A stretch of 37,160 nucleotides of DNA from Hyphomicrobiales bacterium (GTDB taxonomy: Bacteria; Pseudomonadota; Alphaproteobacteria; Rhizobiales; Beijerinckiaceae), in the NCBI GenBank assembly GCA_027483505.1, contig JAIXUP010000026.1, positions 1 to 37,160 of the forward strand, given 5' to 3'. Of the stretch, positions 1 to 7,781 are shown piece after piece. The first letter of the stretch is position 1; each line of letters begins with the position of its first letter. A program made the translations under genes and the position numbers. The notes under the pieces are model-generated. The model searched no databases. It was not told where the DNA came from and was given only the letters and a program-made list of their open reading frames with translations.

Positions 1-892
1 GATGGAGAAGGTCAGTTCGCCCGTGCCGCCATCATTGAGCGTGTCGTTGCCGTCGCCACCATTGAGGATGTCGATGCCGGCATTGCCCTGCAGCGAGTCG
101 TTCTCGCTGCCGCCGAAGACCTGATCGTTGCCTGCGCCGCCCAGAACGGTGTCGTTGCCGGCCTCGCCGAAGACGAAATCGTCCTCGCTGCCGCCATCGA
201 TATTGTCGTTGTCCGCCCCGCCCTGTATGACGTCGACATTGGCGCCGCCAGCCAAAGAATCGAGCCCCGTGCCGCCCTGGATCTGGTCGTTGCCGGCGTC
301 GCCAGCAATCGTGTCATTGCCGTCCTCGCCAAAGAGGAAGTCGTCGCCCGATCCGCCGAGGATCGAATCCAGACCCACGCCGCCGAGGATCACGTCCTGT
401 CCGGTGCCGCCGGTCAGCGTGTCGTTGCCGAGGCCGCCGAAGAACTCGTTGGAGCCGGCTGTCCCGGTGATGCTGTCATTGTCGGCTTCGCCATAGATCA
501 GGCTGCCGCCATCGCCGACATTGATGACGTCATTGCCAGCGCCTGCCAGCACGTAGTCGAAGCCCGAGCCGCCGGTGTAGGTATCATCCCCGGCATAGAG
601 TTCAACCGTGTCGAAGCCGCCGCCGCCCTCCACGCTGTTGGCGCCGTTGTCCATGTAGATGCGATCGTTCACGGACGTGCCGGTGACGTTCTCGAACAGG
701 GCGTAGATATCGCCCGCCGCATCGCCGCCATTGAGGTTCGGCGCCAGCATGTAGAACAGGATGCCTGCCCCCGACGTGGCCGAGGCATAGCTCAGCGTAT
801 CGACGCCGTCGCCGCCGGTCATCGAGTCCGCGCCGGCGCCGCCATCGATGGTGTCGCTGCCGAGCCCGCCGTCAAGCGTGTCATTGCCCATG
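1..892 (-). repeat. RTX calcium-binding nonapeptide region of the M10 protein
   Basis: On the minus strand this encodes repeated GGxGxDxL/GNDxLxGG units, densest at about 1-640 and again at about 800-892. Such units form a calcium-loaded parallel beta-roll in RTX proteins. The two arrays are separated by a region reading like the usual ENVTGT...ND linker. Confidence 0.85.
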
Positions 893-2307
893 CCCGTGGG
901 CAACTCACCAGCAACGGACACCTGCAGCGCATAGCGCCCGGCGGCTGGAATCGGCTGGATTCCGGTGCTGGAATAGACGCCGATGGCGATGAAGTAGCTT
1001 CCCGCCACGGGTGCGCGGAAATTCAGGTAGGAGTCCTGGACGTTGATCGAGCCGCTGCCGCCGAACGTCGTCAGGCTGTCATCGAACTCGGCCAGCAGCG
1101 TGCCGTCGGCGCTCCAGATTTCGGCAAAGGTGTCGAGCGTGCTTCCACCTCCGACCATCGACGTGCTGTCGATATCGACCGTGATGACAGCGCCAGGGTT
1201 GTTGATGACGACCTTGTAGTAATCCACCGCATCACCGCCGGATGCGGTCACCGTCACATGTGGCGTCAGTGTCGCGGCTTCGATGTTGGCTGACGCCGAC
1301 AGGCTGAACAGCGCCGAAAGGTCGCGCGCGGTGGCGATCGAGCCGATGGCGTCGGCGCTGCTCTTGGTCACGGCGCCCGCGCCAAGCGAAATGCCTGGAC
1401 TGTTGGCGGCGGTGAAATCGCCGATCAGCAGATCATCGCCGTCGCCACCGTCGATACTGTCTGCGCTCGCCGCGCCGATGATCCTGTCGGCAATGGCTGA
1501 GCCGCTGATCTGATTGTCCAGGGCATTGCCGAAGACCAGGACGTTGCCGGTGCCGCCGAGCACGGAGAAGTTCGCGCGGCCGGCCTCCAGAAAAAGGGGC
1601 TTGAGCTGGTTGTTGGCGCTTCCATACAGGGACTGGACCCCGGCGATGTCGTCGGCCTGCAGCGACGTGCCAGTGGGGCCTGTGCCGAACAGACCGAGGT
1701 CGATCGCCGCGTTCATGACGGCGACGGCGGTATCCTCATGATTGAGCCCAAGCGTGTGGCCGATTTCATGCAGCGCGACGAGATAGAAGTTCGTGCTGTT
1801 CCAGTACCCCGCCGGTCGCTGGTCGAGCGCGATGTCGCCGGGCAGGGGATCCTGGACATAGCCGCCCCCCTCGGTGGGCAGATAGGCAAGGCCCAGCACA
1901 TCCCCGCCGATGGTCAGGTCGGCCATGCCGATCCGGATCATGGCATCCGCATCATCGCCGAAGGCGCCGCCGCCGTCGTTCGTTTCGACGAAGGCGATAT
2001 TCGCAACCTGGGCCCACGCCGTGAAGGCGGCACGGATCAGGGCCTTGTAGTCGAAGGCCAGTTCTGCCTGCATCGAGACGGTGTTGCCGTTGAACGTCGT
2101 ACCCGTCGAATCCGACAGGCCCGCCTCCATCACGCTCCATGTCACGACACCGCCGAACGTGCCGGAGGGATTGGATGCGCCCCACTTGCCCTTTGAGGCG
2201 GCAAAGGCTTCCGGCTGTTGCGGCGCTCCGCCGTCGGCGCGAAAGCCCGCCGCGCAGGCAGCGCAAGGGCATGTCGTCACGAACTGTGATGCGGAGGCAG
2301 CGGCCAT
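1..2307 (-). CDS. RTX-type M10 (serralysin/matrixin-like) metalloprotease, C-terminus beyond the window
   Basis: The frame reads 769 residues from ATG 2307 (an in-frame TAG lies 12 bases upstream, so this is the first possible start) and is still open at base 1. Residues 180-190 are HEIGHTLGLNH, a full zincin HExxHxxGxxH site, with a likely Met-turn Met at about 198. A first RTX-like block follows at about 248-295. A beta-sandwich stretch at about 341-468 resembles pre-peptidase C-terminal (PPC) domains. After it come many GGxGxDxL-type calcium-binding nonapeptides. There is no N-terminal signal peptide, as expected for type I secreted RTX proteases, whose signal is C-terminal (here out of view). 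Odd: the N-terminus carries a Cys cluster (TCPCAACAAG), unusual for RTX proteins. No type I transporter is in the window. The RBS is weak. The metalloprotease call is firm; the substrate is unknown. Confidence 0.9.
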   Translation of the reverse strand, partial: MAAASASQFVTTCPCAACAAGFRADGGAPQQPEAFAASKGKWGASNPSGTFGGVVTWSVMEAGLSDSTGTTFNGNTVSMQAELAFDYKALIRAAFTAWAQVANIAFVETNDGGGAFGDDADAMIRIGMADLTIGGDVLGLAYLPTEGGGYVQDPLPGDIALDQRPAGYWNSTNFYLVALHEIGHTLGLNHEDTAVAVMNAAIDLGLFGTGPTGTSLQADDIAGVQSLYGSANNQLKPLFLEAGRANFSVLGGTGNVLVFGNALDNQISGSAIADRIIGAASADSIDGGDGDDLLIGDFTAANSPGISLGAGAVTKSSADAIGSIATARDLSALFSLSASANIEAATLTPHVTVTASGGDAVDYYKVVINNPGAVITVDIDSTSMVGGGSTLDTFAEIWSADGTLLAEFDDSLTTFGGSGSINVQDSYLNFRAPVAGSYFIAIGVYSSTGIQPIPAAGRYALQVSVAGELPTGMGNDTLDGGLGSDTIDGGAGADSMTGGDGVDTLSYASATSGAGILFYMLAPNLNGGDAAGDIYALFENVTGTSVNDRIYMDNGANSVEGGGGFDTVELYAGDDTYTGGSGFDYVLAGAGNDVINVGDGGSLIYGEADNDSITGTAGSNEFFGGLGNDTLTGGTGQDVILGGVGLDSILGGSGDDFLFGEDGNDTIAGDAGNDQIQGGTGLDSLAGGANVDVIQGGADNDNIDGGSEDDFVFGEAGNDTVLGGAGNDQVFGGSENDSLQGNAGIDILNGGDGNDTLNDGGTGELTFSI

Positions 2308-2459
2308 GGGACGGTTCTAGACCACAGAGCGTCAGTTTTCTGTAAACCGGCGATGGCTGAAGCGGAACTGCGCGCGGATACAGGCGTCCTCAATGTCCAC
2401 GGCGCCTTGGCGAGCATAGGGAGTTGCCTGCTGTCGCGCATGGCCCGGCAAACATGCCG

Positions 2460-3110
2460 TCATTCGCCATCCGGCGTCATTGCCATGACGTCGCGCAACT
2501 GGCGATCCGGCGTGAACAGACATCTGAAGCGCTTGATGCCCTCGGCTCCCTTGCTGACGGTTCCGTTGATGAACGGTCCGTCCCGGCTTGAGCGAAGGCT
2601 CGCCATGCGGACGCGCCCGGATTGAACGGCATACATTTCGCGCACGCGAGCCAGACAGCTATCCCGCATTTGTCGATCCGAAACACCGGCGCTTGCTCCG
2701 CCCGGCCTGCCCGTGAGTTCGACGGAAAGGCTGTAGCGGCATGTCTCGTTGCGCCGCGCGGCGTTGCGCATCAGATAAATCTGGAAGCGATACGCCCCGG
2801 CCTTGGTCGGGCTGCGACCAAACTCGTTGCCCGAGGTCGAACCGATGTGCGCGGCCTCCTGCTTGCCAGGTTCGAACACGTTGAAAGAGCAGGATCTGTT
2901 TGACGTGGTCAGAAGCGTCTGGAGCACCTGGCCTTCGACCGCTTGCAGGACGAAGGTCGCATCGGCATCGCTGCGGATGACGCCCTTCAGCGTGGTTGCC
3001 GTTGCTCCGCCCTGAAATCGAACGGCTTTTTCGGCGCTTTGCGACGGGGTGACGGGCGTTGCCATCAGCAGCATCGTCGCAAGCACAAGGCGTCGTCCTG
3101 CGTGATTCAT
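2460..3110 (-). CDS. Exported PliG-type (g-type lysozyme inhibitor-like) protein with an extra C-terminal domain
   Basis: The protein has 216 residues. ATG 3110 is chosen because GGAGG (3116-3120) sits 5 bases upstream; an in-frame GTG at 3113 is too close to it. A signal peptide covers about residues 1-26. Residues about 28-130 match the PliG-like fold signature, including an STSGNEF motif and YLMRNAARRNE, the hallmark of inhibitors of goose-type lysozyme. Two Cys in this domain (NRSCS, NETCR) could pair. The last about 75 residues form a second small domain with two more Cys (RDSCLARV, FRCLFTP), which I do not recognise. Likely periplasmic. It faces a divergently transcribed membrane-protein operon. 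Direct lysozyme inhibition is inferred from family, not shown. Confidence 0.75.
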   Translation of the reverse strand: MNHAGRRLVLATMLLMATPVTPSQSAEKAVRFQGGATATTLKGVIRSDADATFVLQAVEGQVLQTLLTTSNRSCSFNVFEPGKQEAAHIGSTSGNEFGRSPTKAGAYRFQIYLMRNAARRNETCRYSLSVELTGRPGGASAGVSDRQMRDSCLARVREMYAVQSGRVRMASLRSSRDGPFINGTVSKGAEGIKRFRCLFTPDRQLRDVMAMTPDGE

Positions 3111-3193
3111 CACTGCCTCCGTTGCGCTGCAGCGTCTGTTGCTGCAACATTATCACAAGTTGGCGGGGCACCAAGCTTGCGGGGGTCTACGGG

Positions 3194-4312
3194 ATGGCTA
3201 AGGCTGTTTCTGCGTTTCGCCGCCTCGGCATTCAACTCGGCGCCATTTTCTGGTTCGCCCTGTTGCTGTTTGGCTTGCTGGGTCTTGGCGTCGTTCATGT
3301 CCTGCCAGGGTGGATGATCGCGCTCATCGTGACCGCAGGGCTCCTGATTGGCTTTGTCACCTACGTCCCGCGCTGGGTCGTGCGCCGGAACAGCCCGGCC
3401 TTCTCGCCGAAATGGACTTTTCTGGTCCATGCCTTCGGCGGTGTTCTGGCGGCAATGGGCGTTGCCGCGCTTCCCTTCTTCTACATGGCTTTCTGGGTCA
3501 CCTCCGGCCCGACGGCGCTGCCGCTGGCTACGCTGTCGAACGGCAAGAAAGCCGTCATTTTCCAGGGAATGCAGCATGTCGGCTCGGAGGATTTCTACAA
3601 GTCTGTCGTCTTCGATCTCGAAAAGGCGCTGACCGAAGGATACACCCTGTTCTATGAGGGCGTGCAGCCCGTGCCGGGGCGTCCGGATCTCACGCAGTGG
3701 TTCACCGAGACCTTGCTCGGCAGCAAGAAGGATCTCAGCGCGGGCTATACGCAATTGGCGGATAGCTGCGGACTCACCTTCCAGCTCACCTATTTCGAGC
3801 CGCTTCTGGCAGACAAGGCGATCCATCCGGGCAGGCACGTGACAGCGGATGTCACCTATGGCGAGATGAAAGCCGAGTATGACCGCCTCCTGCGGGAGGA
3901 CCCGGCGTTCGCACAGGCCATCGCAGCGCGCGCGACCAAAAAATCCGATGACGATGACGCAACGATCTCGATGCTCTCGGCGGTCAGCAAGGCAACCCAG
4001 GATCAGAAGCGGCTTGTCGGCATTCTCTGCCGCGGCTTCATGGGCATGTCCATTGCTGGTGCCATCGGTGAGAAGGACGCAACAATGGAAAAGGTCATCC
4101 TCGATTTCCGCAACCGGGCGCTGGCGCGCTTCGTCGCCGAGTCACAAGCCGAGAAAATCTACATCACCTACGGTGCTGCGCATTTCCCCGGCTTCCTGAA
4201 GGATTTGCAGGCCCTCGACCCGGCCATGAAGGTGCAGTCGCTGCGATGGGTGCGGCCCATGTCGCTTCCCGATGAGCCGCAGGCGCCGACCGGCTACCCG
4301 GTCACGCGATAG
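3194..4312 (+). CDS. Membrane-anchored TraB/TIKI (GumN-like) superfamily protein
   Basis: The protein has 372 residues from ATG 3194. The frame is open further upstream, but the hydrophobic N-terminus and a G-rich stretch at 3181-3185 favour this start. Residues about 14-58 hold two membrane segments and about 76-103 a third, followed by a soluble domain. That domain has the superfamily pattern: GxxH at 125-128 (GMQH), YEG at 154-156, an RN motif in LDFRNRALA near 303-311, and a second GxxH at 327-330 (GAAHFPG). TIKI members are metal-dependent proteases; activity here is inferred. The gene is 26 bases upstream of a CPBP protease gene, so the two probably form one operon. It resembles no well-known named protein closely enough for a symbol. 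Confidence 0.65.
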   Translation: MAKAVSAFRRLGIQLGAIFWFALLLFGLLGLGVVHVLPGWMIALIVTAGLLIGFVTYVPRWVVRRNSPAFSPKWTFLVHAFGGVLAAMGVAALPFFYMAFWVTSGPTALPLATLSNGKKAVIFQGMQHVGSEDFYKSVVFDLEKALTEGYTLFYEGVQPVPGRPDLTQWFTETLLGSKKDLSAGYTQLADSCGLTFQLTYFEPLLADKAIHPGRHVTADVTYGEMKAEYDRLLREDPAFAQAIAARATKKSDDDDATISMLSAVSKATQDQKRLVGILCRGFMGMSIAGAIGEKDATMEKVILDFRNRALARFVAESQAEKIYITYGAAHFPGFLKDLQALDPAMKVQSLRWVRPMSLPDEPQAPTGYPVTR

Positions 4313-4338
4313 CGCAAGAAAATGGACGAGGCCCTGAC

Positions 4339-5205
4339 ATGAACACACGTTCTGAACCCCAACCGATCCTTTGGCTGCGCATCCTGCTTCCGCTGGTCCG
4401 CCTGGTCGTTCTGGGCGGAGGCCTGTTCTTCTTCATGGCCTGGGCCCAGAGCCAACTGGAAGAATACCATGACAGGCCAATCCTGAGCTTTCTGATCCAG
4501 ATCGGCCTCGGCCTGGTCGCGATCGCGCTCTACTATGCCTATGGAAAGTTCATAGAGCGCCGCGAGGTGACCGAGCTTGCGACGCCCGGTTTCGCCCGCG
4601 AATGGGCCATCGGCGCAGCGTGCGGAGCGGGCCTCTATACCGCCTGCGCCGTGACCCTGATGGTCCTCGGGATTTACAAGGTCGAGGGGGTCAATCCCGT
4701 GTCCTTCATGCTTCCGGCCCTTGCCCTGGCCATCAAGTCGGGCGTCTTTGAAGAGCTGATCTTCCGCGGGGTCCTGCACCGGTCGGTCGAAACCGTTTTT
4801 GGAAGCTGGGTCGCGATTCTGGTCGCATCCCTGGCCTTCGGGCTGATTCATCTGACAAACCCCGCGGCCACGCTGGGCGGCGCCATCTACATCTGCATCG
4901 AGGCCGGCCTGTTGTTGTCGGCTGCCTATCTCGTCACCCGCCGCCTGTGGATCTGCATGGGTTTTCACATGGCGTGGAACTATTTCCAGTCAGCCGTTTT
5001 CTCGGGCGTCGTATCGGGGGGCGTGGCCGATCCGGGCCTGCTGAAGGCCGTCATCGAGGGACCGGCGTTTCTGACAGGGGGCAGTTTCGGGATGGAACAG
5101 TCGATCTTCGCGCTGATATACTGCACTTCGGCCGGCGTGATCCTGCTCATGATCGCCATCCGCCGTGGCCACCTGATGCCGCCGATGTGGAAACGCGAAA
5201 GCTGA
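4339..5205 (+). CDS. CPBP (CAAX/Abi-type) intramembrane metalloprotease
   Basis: The protein has 288 residues with GAGG 7 bases before ATG 4339. Several hydrophobic helices are present. The three conserved motifs of the family are intact: EELIFR at 138-143 (EExxxR), FGLIH at 167-171 (FxxxH) and HMAWN at 210-214 (HxxxN). These supply the glutamate and histidines of the active site. Family members cleave within membranes, process prenylated or secreted peptides, or give bacteriocin self-immunity; which applies here cannot be told. Probably cotranscribed with the preceding TraB-like gene. Confidence 0.88.
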   Translation: MNTRSEPQPILWLRILLPLVRLVVLGGGLFFFMAWAQSQLEEYHDRPILSFLIQIGLGLVAIALYYAYGKFIERREVTELATPGFAREWAIGAACGAGLYTACAVTLMVLGIYKVEGVNPVSFMLPALALAIKSGVFEELIFRGVLHRSVETVFGSWVAILVASLAFGLIHLTNPAATLGGAIYICIEAGLLLSAAYLVTRRLWICMGFHMAWNYFQSAVFSGVVSGGVADPGLLKAVIEGPAFLTGGSFGMEQSIFALIYCTSAGVILLMIAIRRGHLMPPMWKRES

Positions 5206-5237
5206 TTGGCATCAAGGACGCCTGCAGCCCCTGAACG

Positions 5238-5260
5238 GGCAAACCTGTGTTGGGGTTGCC
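5238..5260. terminator. Possible hairpin between convergent genes
   Basis: An imperfect inverted repeat (GGCAA...TTGCC with inner CC/GG pairs) lies between the CPBP gene and the convergent HxlR gene. It has no T-tract, so terminator function is only suggested by position. Confidence 0.3.
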
Positions 5261-5286
5261 GTGCGCGCTTGGTCCCCGCATTCCGT

Positions 5287-5664
5287 TCAATCCTTTGCAA
5301 CACTTGGAATGCGGCCCAGGTTGGCTTCGATCCAGTGTGCAAGATCGGAGACTTTTCCAGCCACTTCTTCGCCCAGTGGGCTCAGGCTGTACTCCACATG
5401 GGGCGGCACGACTTCATAGGCCCGGCGCTGGACGAAGCCATCGGCTTCGAGAGTCTGAAGCGTCTGCGCGAGCATCCGCTCACTGACGCCCCCGATATGT
5501 CGGCGCAAGGCGCTGAACCGCATCGTCTGCTCCTGCAGGGCGATCAGGACAAGGACGCCCCAGCGGCTGGTGACATGGTTCAGCACCTGACGGGACGGGC
5601 AGGCCGCGATCATCACGTCCGGTTCATGCCCCCGCAGGGCCTCGATGGGGGCTTGGATCGACAT
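5287..5664 (-). CDS. HxlR-family transcriptional regulator (YtfH/QorR-like)
   Basis: The protein has 125 residues; ATG 5664 is preceded by GAGG. The fold is a winged-helix HxlR/DUF24 domain: CPSRQVLNHVTSRWGVLVL near the N-terminus, then the recognition helix region FSALRRHIGGVSERMLAQTL and the wing. Cys22 is in the position of the single conserved redox cysteine of HxlR/QorR/YodB-type sensors of quinones and electrophiles. It is divergent from a QorB-like gene, the same arrangement as ytfH-qorB in Escherichia coli, so it probably represses that gene until quinone or oxidant modifies Cys22. That last step is inference. Confidence 0.88.
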   Translation of the reverse strand: MSIQAPIEALRGHEPDVMIAACPSRQVLNHVTSRWGVLVLIALQEQTMRFSALRRHIGGVSERMLAQTLQTLEADGFVQRRAYEVVPPHVEYSLSPLGEEVAGKVSDLAHWIEANLGRIPSVAKD

Positions 5665-5686
5665 GCTGCCTCAAAAGAAAATAACG

Positions 5687-5702
5687 CTAACTTTTATGTT
5701 AG
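5687..5702. promoter_or_regulatory. Candidate HxlR operator
   Basis: An inverted repeat CTAAC-N6-GTTAG stands in an AT-rich patch of the 103-base divergent region between the HxlR gene and the qorB-like gene. Position and symmetry fit an autoregulated operator controlling both genes. No consensus match was verified. Confidence 0.5.
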
Positions 5703-5767
5703 TACTTCTTTTTCGGAAGCATGTCCACTACCTGTCGATCATCGACATTGTTATCGGAGACGACCCT

Positions 5768-6616
5768 ATGAAAATCGGCATCACCGGCGCCACGGGCCAG
5801 CTTGGCCGCCTCGCCATCGCCTCTCTCAAGAGCGGCGTGCCCAGCGCCGACATCGTCGCGCTGGTGCGCAGCCCCGAAAAGGCGGCCGATCTCGGCATCG
5901 CAGCCCGGCGCGCCGATTATCGGGATCGCGCCTCGCTCGAAGCGGCCCTGCAGGGCATTGACGTTCTGGCCCTGATCTCGTCGAACGACTTCAATGATCG
6001 CGTCGGGCAGCATCAGGCCGTGATCGCGGCGGCGAAGGCCGCCAATGTGAAGCGCATCATCTACACCTCGATCCTGAAGGCGGATGCTTCGCCCCTGATG
6101 ATCGCCGGCGATCACAAGGCGACCGAGGAACTGATCCTTGCCTCCGGCCTGACCTACACCATCCTGCGCAATCCCTGGTACACCGAGAACTGGACCGCCT
6201 CGATCCCGGCGGCTGTCGGGGCCGGCGCCCTGATCGGCTGCGCCGGAAACGCGCGGGTCAGCCCCGCCACCCGCCTTGATCTCGCCGAAGCCCTGGCGAA
6301 GGTCGCCGCCGGCGCCGGGCACGACAACAAGATCTACGAACTGGGAACCGACACGCCGTTCACGCTGGCCGATCTCGCGGCTGAGGTTTCGGCCCGGACC
6401 GGCAAGGTGATCCCCTACAATGATTTGCCAAAGGACGTCTTCATCGGCATTCTGGCCGGGTTCGGCCTGCCGCCGGGTCTGCCGGAGGTGATCGCCGACG
6501 CTGACGCGCATGCAGCCGGTGGCTGGCTGCTCGACGAGAGCAAGACGCTGTCACGACTGATCGGCCGTCCCACCACCTCGCTGAAGGATGCGGTGGCGGC
6601 GGCATTGGCGGCCTGA
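5768..6616 (+). CDS. qorB: QorB-like NAD(P)H:quinone oxidoreductase
   Basis: The protein has 282 residues from ATG 5768. The frame is open upstream to 5645, but the Rossmann fold begins here: MKIGITGATGQLGR, with GxxGxxG at residues 7-13. NmrA-like/atypical SDR family. Long stretches resemble E. coli QorB as I recall it (ALQGIDVLALISS, YTSILKADASPL, LRNPWYTENW, SKTLSRLIGRPTT). QorB reduces quinones with NADPH in the cytoplasm. It lies divergent to an HxlR regulator and 16 bases upstream of an intradiol dioxygenase gene, so it is likely one operon for handling quinones and catechols. Confidence 0.85.
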   Translation: MKIGITGATGQLGRLAIASLKSGVPSADIVALVRSPEKAADLGIAARRADYRDRASLEAALQGIDVLALISSNDFNDRVGQHQAVIAAAKAANVKRIIYTSILKADASPLMIAGDHKATEELILASGLTYTILRNPWYTENWTASIPAAVGAGALIGCAGNARVSPATRLDLAEALAKVAAGAGHDNKIYELGTDTPFTLADLAAEVSARTGKVIPYNDLPKDVFIGILAGFGLPPGLPEVIADADAHAAGGWLLDESKTLSRLIGRPTTSLKDAVAAALAA

Positions 6617-6632
6617 AACGGGAGGTCCTGAG

Positions 6633-7277
6633 ATGATCAAATCCGCTTTTGGGGCAACTCTGGCGATCGCTTTGGCGCTTGCCACGCTGGCGGCTTCGGC
6701 CCAGGCGCAGGGCAATGCCGCGGCTCAGGGAGCGCAGACCTTGCCGCTCACGCCGCGGCAGGTGGAAGGCCCCTACTATCCCACGCAGAAGCTCACAGAC
6801 CGTGACAACGACCTGACCCGCGTGGGCGCTGGCGCAGCTGCGCAGGGGCAGGCGCTGTCGCTGTCCGGTCGCCTCGTCGATGAGCGCAACACGCCGATTC
6901 CGTCGGCCCGCATCGAGATCTGGCAGACGGATCATCGCGGGATCTACATGCATCCGAATGATGCCGGCACGGCGGGGCGGGACCGGAACTTCCAGTTCTA
7001 TGGGGAAGCCAACACGGACGAGGCGGGCCGGTTCAGCTTCCGGACGATCCTTCCGGGCATTTACGGCACGCGCCCGCGCCACATCCATGTCAAGATCGTC
7101 CCGGCGAAAGGGCCTGGATTGACCACGCAACTCTATTTCAGGGGCGATGAGCGGCTTTCAACCGATGGCATCGTTCGCCGCCTGGGCGCCGACATTGCAG
7201 CGCTGCTGTTGGTTCCCGTGCAGAGAAGCCCGAACGAGCAGGCTGCGGAGGTCACCTTCGTTCTCCCAGGAAACTAG
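6633..7277 (+). CDS. Exported intradiol ring-cleavage dioxygenase
   Basis: The protein has 214 residues; GGGAGG stands 7 bases before ATG 6633. A signal peptide at about 1-26 ends in ASAQAQ, so the product is probably periplasmic. The single domain matches catechol/protocatechuate intradiol dioxygenases: EGPYYP at 45-50, WQTDHRGIY with Tyr105, LPGIY with Tyr144, and RPRHIHVK with His150 and His152. These make the expected 2-Tyr/2-His non-haem Fe(III) site. Cotranscription with qorB suggests removal of catechols that would otherwise cycle to quinones. The exact substrate cannot be read from the sequence. The cytoplasmic aromatic-pathway paralogues lack a signal peptide, so this one is probably not a beta-ketoadipate pathway enzyme. 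Confidence 0.85.
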   Translation: MIKSAFGATLAIALALATLAASAQAQGNAAAQGAQTLPLTPRQVEGPYYPTQKLTDRDNDLTRVGAGAAAQGQALSLSGRLVDERNTPIPSARIEIWQTDHRGIYMHPNDAGTAGRDRNFQFYGEANTDEAGRFSFRTILPGIYGTRPRHIHVKIVPAKGPGLTTQLYFRGDERLSTDGIVRRLGADIAALLLVPVQRSPNEQAAEVTFVLPGN

Positions 7278-7781
7278 GCCGGAGATCAGGCGCGGGCGCA
7301 AAGTCTCGGCGGTGGCGAACCGGGAGAACCCCGTGCTTGTTGCAGCTCATGCGCACCGAGGCGGCCAGCCAGCGCCAGTGCCATTGCAATCGCGGCATCG
7401 CAACGGTCGGGTTTGATCCGTGGCCGCACGGGCCGCACGTCGGGCGGTCGATACGGTGACCGGAACCATTCCTTGGCCAAGTGACGACTGAAGTCTCTCA
7501 GCACCGATCTACGGTATCCGGCACTTGCTCCGCTTCGTCGAGCGCGCTTGCGCGAATTCCTGCGAAAATGGCGGGCGATTGGAAACGGAGCACGAAAAAT
7601 CTGCTCTGGTGCCCACACAAAGGATCGCATTCGTGGGAAACGTTGCGCAACCGGAAAACCGGGTTTCGCATCGGTTCGCGCGGCGAGCGATGCAGCTTGG
7701 AGAAATGCGCAAATCAGCTGAAGCGCTGAGCTAGATTCCAGCGAGGGCATTGGATTATCGTTGCGTCGAGGAGGGCTCAAC
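7278..7781. other. Intergenic stretch of 504 bases
   Basis: I see no convincing gene. Frames on both strands are short or have no recognisable motif. The minus frame at 7286-7894 overlaps the next gene's start and is not supported. A strong RBS (GAGGAGGG) precedes ATG 7782, so the promoter of the peptidase gene should lie in the last part. A 14-base word at 7561-7574 recurs downstream of that gene. Confidence 0.6.
7561..7574 (+). repeat. 14-base direct repeat, left copy
   Basis: TGCGAAAATGGCGG occurs here and, in the same orientation, at 9788-9801. The two copies flank the S33 peptidase gene. Confidence 0.6.

Noticed and set aside
1..900. Repetitive DNA at the left edge as a possible satellite or CRISPR-like array
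   Set aside because: The periodicity is at the protein level (RTX nonapeptides) with no identical DNA repeats and spacers.
3110..3838. Minus-strand frame antisense to the TraB-like gene
   Set aside because: Charged, low-complexity translation with no domain; the opposite frame has family motifs and membrane helices.
4294..4968. Minus-strand frame antisense to the CPBP gene
   Set aside because: Shadow frame; the plus strand carries all three CPBP motifs.
5673..5712. A wider dyad (AAAAGAA...TTCTTTT) around the CTAAC/GTTAG operator
   Set aside because: The outer arms are not centred on the inner dyad (off by about 4 bases), so only the inner repeat is reported.
6441..7130. Minus-strand frame antisense to the qorB and dioxygenase genes
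   Set aside because: Arg-rich shadow without motifs; both plus-strand genes are well supported.
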